The notes beneath the pieces are model-generated. The model was not told where the DNA came from, did not search any database, and saw nothing but the letters and a program-made list of their open reading frames with translations. This document shows positions 5,409-7,626 of a stretch of 7,626 nt of DNA, one piece after another. The DNA is from Oscillospiraceae bacterium (lineage in GTDB: Bacteria > Bacillota > Clostridia > Oscillospirales > Oscillospiraceae). Every line of letters begins with the position of its first letter. Position 1 is the first letter of the stretch. The stretch covers positions 1 through 7,626 of the forward strand of contig JAQVYO010000068.1 in NCBI GenBank assembly GCA_028708585.1. The letters are read 5' to 3'. A program made the position numbers and the translations under genes.

Positions 5409-5846
5409 GTGAAAATGACAAAATTAGTAATTGGCATTGCGAGTATGGTAGCTTTCATTATTATTATGATCCAGTCGTTTGCTGCCGGCATCATAAATGT
5501 TCTGCAAGAAAACATGTCCGATTCCAGCGGCACCGCCGGAATTATTTTGGGTGTGCTGATGTTGGCCGCGGGCATTGTGGGAGTGATTACACGAAGCAAT
5601 AAGATTGGCGGAATTGTGGCGGGTGTGATCTTTTTGATTGGCGCGATTGTGGGATATTGCAACTTGGGTACATATGGAGATTTGATCTTCTGGTCCATTT
5701 TGTCAACGGTGTTTGGCCTTGTGTTTTTGATCAGCAGCATCCGGATGCCGCAACGGCAAACGTTGACCGCGGAAGCCGCGCCCAACATGGAAATGCGGAA
5801 AGAAGATACGCGAAAGGATGAAGCACAAAAAGAAGAAAATAAATAG
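5409..5846 (+). CDS. Four-helix membrane protein of unknown function
   Basis: The 145-residue product begins at GTG 5409 (VKMTKLVIGIASM). It has four hydrophobic segments at about residues 5-27, 42-60, 66-83 and 92-110, with short loops, then a strongly charged tail (112-145) of alternating Lys, Arg, Glu and Asp. The motif pattern (MIQSFAAG in helix 1, GIVGVITR closing helix 2, NLGTYGDLIFWSILS before helix 4) is shared with small Firmicutes membrane proteins that have no assigned role, as far as I recall. The gene is alone on the plus strand between rsgA and the spoVM unit, which are both minus. It has its own terminator and no confident promoter was found. It interrupts the rsgA-spoVM neighbourhood known from other spore formers. 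Confidence 0.85.
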   Translation: MKMTKLVIGIASMVAFIIIMIQSFAAGIINVLQENMSDSSGTAGIILGVLMLAAGIVGVITRSNKIGGIVAGVIFLIGAIVGYCNLGTYGDLIFWSILSTVFGLVFLISSIRMPQRQTLTAEAAPNMEMRKEDTRKDEAQKEENK

Positions 5847-5853
5847 CTAGAAA

Positions 5854-5890
5854 GGCTGCAGCAAGATTTCCGTGCTGCAGCCCCTTTTTT
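5854..5890 (+). terminator. Intrinsic terminator of the membrane protein gene
   Basis: A perfect 10-bp stem GGCTGCAGCA (5854-5863) pairs with TGCTGCAGCC (5873-5882) across a nine-base loop. It is followed by CC and six T, eight bases after the stop codon. Confidence 0.93.
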
Positions 5891-5904
5891 AAGGATTTTG
5901 TCCA

Positions 5905-5967
5905 TCATACAACCGCGCTCCGTTTGCTATCTCAAATGGGAAAGCGAAACGGAGCGCGGTTGTATGA
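5905..5967. repeat. Perfect 21-bp inverted repeat
   Basis: Positions 5905-5925 and 5947-5967 are exact reverse complements over 21 bases (core CAACCGCGCTCCGTTT), and the stem continues three base pairs further with a one-base bulge (GCT with AGC). The loop is about 15 bases. It sits 14 bases past the plus-strand terminator and 25 bases past the end of rsgA. Neither side has a T tract directly after the stem, so it is not a standard terminator, although it could end or protect the rsgA transcript. It could also be a copy of a dispersed palindromic repeat. Confidence 0.85.
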
Positions 5968-5992
5968 CGGGATCAAGATTATTTTTTACGGT

Positions 5993-6868
5993 TTAAAAAT
6001 AAGATGATTTTACCTGTGACGCCTCTTCATATAACCGCACATAGCTTTGATAACGGCTTTGAGAAATGTTTCCCCGGGTCACCGCCTCTAAAATAGAGCA
6101 GCCCGCCTCTTTGATATGGGAACACCCGGTAAAGCGGCATTGGTTCAGATAGGGTGCAAATTCGAGAAACAGCTTTTGCACATCATTTTTTTGCAACGGC
6201 AGCTGGTCAAATACATCAAAGGCGGAAAAGCCCGGGGTGTCTGCAACAAACGTATCATTTTCCAGCGGGAACAGCTCCACATGCCGGGTGGTATGCCGGC
6301 CGCGGCCCAACTTCTCGCTAATATCACCCACCTTCAGGTGAACCCCTGGGAACAGCGCGTTTAAGATACTGGACTTACCAACTCCGGAATTCCCAGTGAA
6401 GGCCGATGTTCTGCCAGCCAGCATATGCAGAAGGGCGGACAGGCCGGCACCTGTTTTGGCGCTGATCTGCAAGGTGTCAAACCCCGCCTTGGAATAGATT
6501 TTCAAGAGGCGGTCCCCTGCCTCAAGGTCACACTTGTTGATGCAGATCATACAGCGGCAGCCCTGCGCGGCTCCTGCTCCGGCAATTCGGTCGATCAGAA
6601 ACGGATCCGTGCGGGGCGGCGCTTCAGAAGCGAAAATGACAAGTTGGTCCACATTGGATATAGGCGGCCGCGCAAATTTATTTTTTCGTGGGGCTATGGC
6701 CTCTAAAACGCCTGTTCCATCCTCGGATAACGCAACCGAAGTCCGGTCGCCCACCAAAGGGGTAATCCCTTCATGGCGGAACCGGCCACGTGCTTTGCAT
6801 ACCACCGTTTTCTCTCCATCATAGACATAATAGAAACCGCTTACAGCTTTTATAATAATACCGTCCAT
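5993..6868 (-). CDS. rsgA: Ribosome small-subunit GTPase RsgA
   Basis: RsgA is a circularly permuted GTPase that checks late 30S subunit maturation. The 291-residue protein has an OB-fold start (MDGIIIKAVSGFYYV) and then the permuted motifs in order: NKCD at 111-114, SAK at 136-138, the P-loop GNSGVGKS at 159-166, GRGRHTT at 188-194 and DTPG at 210-213. Its zinc site comprises C244, C249, H251 and C257. All key residues are present and the length is normal. The start is ATG at 6866-6868, fitting the family's N-terminus, although no clear ribosome binding site precedes it. It begins seven bases after the prkC stop, so translation probably depends on coupling. Upstream in-frame codons (TTG 6919, ATG 6916) also lack ribosome binding sites and would add 16-17 non-family residues. 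rpe and thiN, usual downstream neighbours, are absent. Confidence 0.96.
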   Translation of the reverse strand: MDGIIIKAVSGFYYVYDGEKTVVCKARGRFRHEGITPLVGDRTSVALSEDGTGVLEAIAPRKNKFARPPISNVDQLVIFASEAPPRTDPFLIDRIAGAGAAQGCRCMICINKCDLEAGDRLLKIYSKAGFDTLQISAKTGAGLSALLHMLAGRTSAFTGNSGVGKSSILNALFPGVHLKVGDISEKLGRGRHTTRHVELFPLENDTFVADTPGFSAFDVFDQLPLQKNDVQKLFLEFAPYLNQCRFTGCSHIKEAGCSILEAVTRGNISQSRYQSYVRLYEEASQVKSSYF

Positions 6869-6875
6869 ATAGCCG

Positions 6876-7626
6876 CTAATCAAAACTGATGGAGGTGCTG
6901 TTGGATAGCGTCCCATCAAAGTAAATATTCAGTGTGCCGCTGCCCGACCCATTAATCGTGGGATAAATAGTCCCAAGACTGCGGTTCACCGTTTGTTCAT
7001 AAACCTGTTCGCCATTGTATAGCATACGCACTTGCACCATGCCTTCGCCGGAAGGCAGTTTGACAGTTACCTTTTTGCTCTTGGTAGGTGTTTTGGTGGG
7101 ATCTGAAGATGCCGTAACAGAAGGCGACGCTGTTGGAGCCGACTCGGAAGGAGCGGCAGAAACCGTGGAAGGGCCGGAGCTGACCTGCAAATAAATGGTG
7201 GTTCCTTCCGGTACTTCGCTTGCGGGAGGCACGCTTTGATATACAACAGTACCTGCCAATTGGTTGCTGGGAACATGCTTCACCGTTCCCACCTTAAAGC
7301 CTAGATCCTTAATCGTACTGCGAGCGTCTTCTTCGGACAGCCCAACCAACGTAGGAACTACAACATCTACGTTCTCAGGCCACGTGCTGACCACTAGGTG
7401 CACGGTTCCGCCTGGGGAGAGCGGGGTCCCAACGGATGGCGTGGTGGAGATAACGTACCCTTCTGTTACCGTTTGAGAGGACGTATACTCGACATCTGAT
7501 GTAAGATTCAATGCGTCCAACTGCCTTTTAGCGGTGTTATATTCCTTATTCACAAGGTTTGGCACTTCAATAGTTTCCGGCCCGCTGGAAATATCCACCG
7601 TAATCGTTGTGTTTTTGCTTACTTTC
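6876..7626 (-). CDS. prkC: PASTA Ser/Thr protein kinase, C-terminal part (partial)
   Basis: The frame is open to the right edge and its N-terminus is outside the window; about 249 residues are visible. They begin with the end of a PASTA domain (TITVDISSGPE) and continue with two complete PASTA domains (visible residues about 20-80, IEVPNLVNKEYNTAKRQL; and about 88-150, VPTLVGLSEEDARSTI to GTTIYLQVSSGP). A Ser/Thr/Pro/Ala-rich linker (151-184) and a C-terminal beta domain ending SNSTSISFD follow. PASTA domains lie outside the cell and sense peptidoglycan fragments. Direct adjacency to rsgA is the standard Firmicutes arrangement and supports PrkC, rather than a PASTA penicillin-binding protein. 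The kinase domain itself cannot be seen. Confidence 0.9.
   Translation of the reverse strand, partial: KVSKNTTITVDISSGPETIEVPNLVNKEYNTAKRQLDALNLTSDVEYTSSQTVTEGYVISTTPSVGTPLSPGGTVHLVVSTWPENVDVVVPTLVGLSEEDARSTIKDLGFKVGTVKHVPSNQLAGTVVYQSVPPASEVPEGTTIYLQVSSGPSTVSAAPSESAPTASPSVTASSDPTKTPTKSKKVTVKLPSGEGMVQVRMLYNGEQVYEQTVNRSLGTIYPTINGSGSGTLNIYFDGTLSNSTSISFD

Overview
The window looks like chromosomal DNA from a spore-forming member of the Clostridia, probably an Oscillospirales/Ruminococcaceae-like lineage. This rests on gene content: SpoVM, a DUF3794-LysM SipL-type coat morphogenesis protein, CotF-like coat proteins, a PASTA kinase next to rsgA, NrdR, and a DUF421-DUF4363 pair. The lineage is an inference, not a database result. 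I see no phage, CRISPR, insertion-sequence or defence genes.

Layout. At 1-32 (minus) are the first codons of a gene running off the left edge, most likely guaA (GMP synthase). A divergent promoter region separates it from a plus-strand two-gene unit at 212-1272: a DUF421 membrane protein translationally coupled to a DUF4363 protein. This unit converges on nrdR (1301-1759, minus). The block from 1937 to 5004 is all on the minus strand and mostly concerns the spore. In transcription order it holds a 52-residue membrane microprotein (4846-5004), spoVM (4750-4821, 23 residues), sipL (3134-4666), an unrecognised 183-residue protein (2504-3055), and two small CotF-like proteins (2231-2416 and 1937-2218) with their own sporulation-type promoter and a strong hairpin terminator at 1891-1930. 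From 5005 to 5408 there is no credible gene. A plus-strand four-helix membrane protein (5409-5846) follows, with a textbook terminator. A perfect 21-bp inverted repeat lies at 5905-5967. Then come rsgA (5993-6868) and the C-terminal part of a PASTA Ser/Thr kinase, prkC (6876 to the right edge), both minus.

How the genes fit together. SpoVM is a curvature-sensing amphipathic peptide that anchors the SpoIVA ATPase to the outer forespore membrane, and SipL is the clostridial protein that binds SpoIVA. The window therefore carries both membrane-side and coat-side partners of the SpoIVA basement layer next to each other, with candidate sigma-E and sigma-G type promoters nearby. In Bacillus subtilis spoVM lies a few genes downstream of prkC-rsgA (prkC, cpgA/rsgA, rpe, thiN, spoVM, rpmB). 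Here the same order and strand are kept, but rpe and thiN are absent between rsgA and spoVM, and a plus-strand membrane gene, an inverted repeat and non-coding DNA occupy that gap. The two smallest genes, spoVM and the 52-residue protein, are short enough to be missed by ordinary gene calling. They are the main discoveries here.
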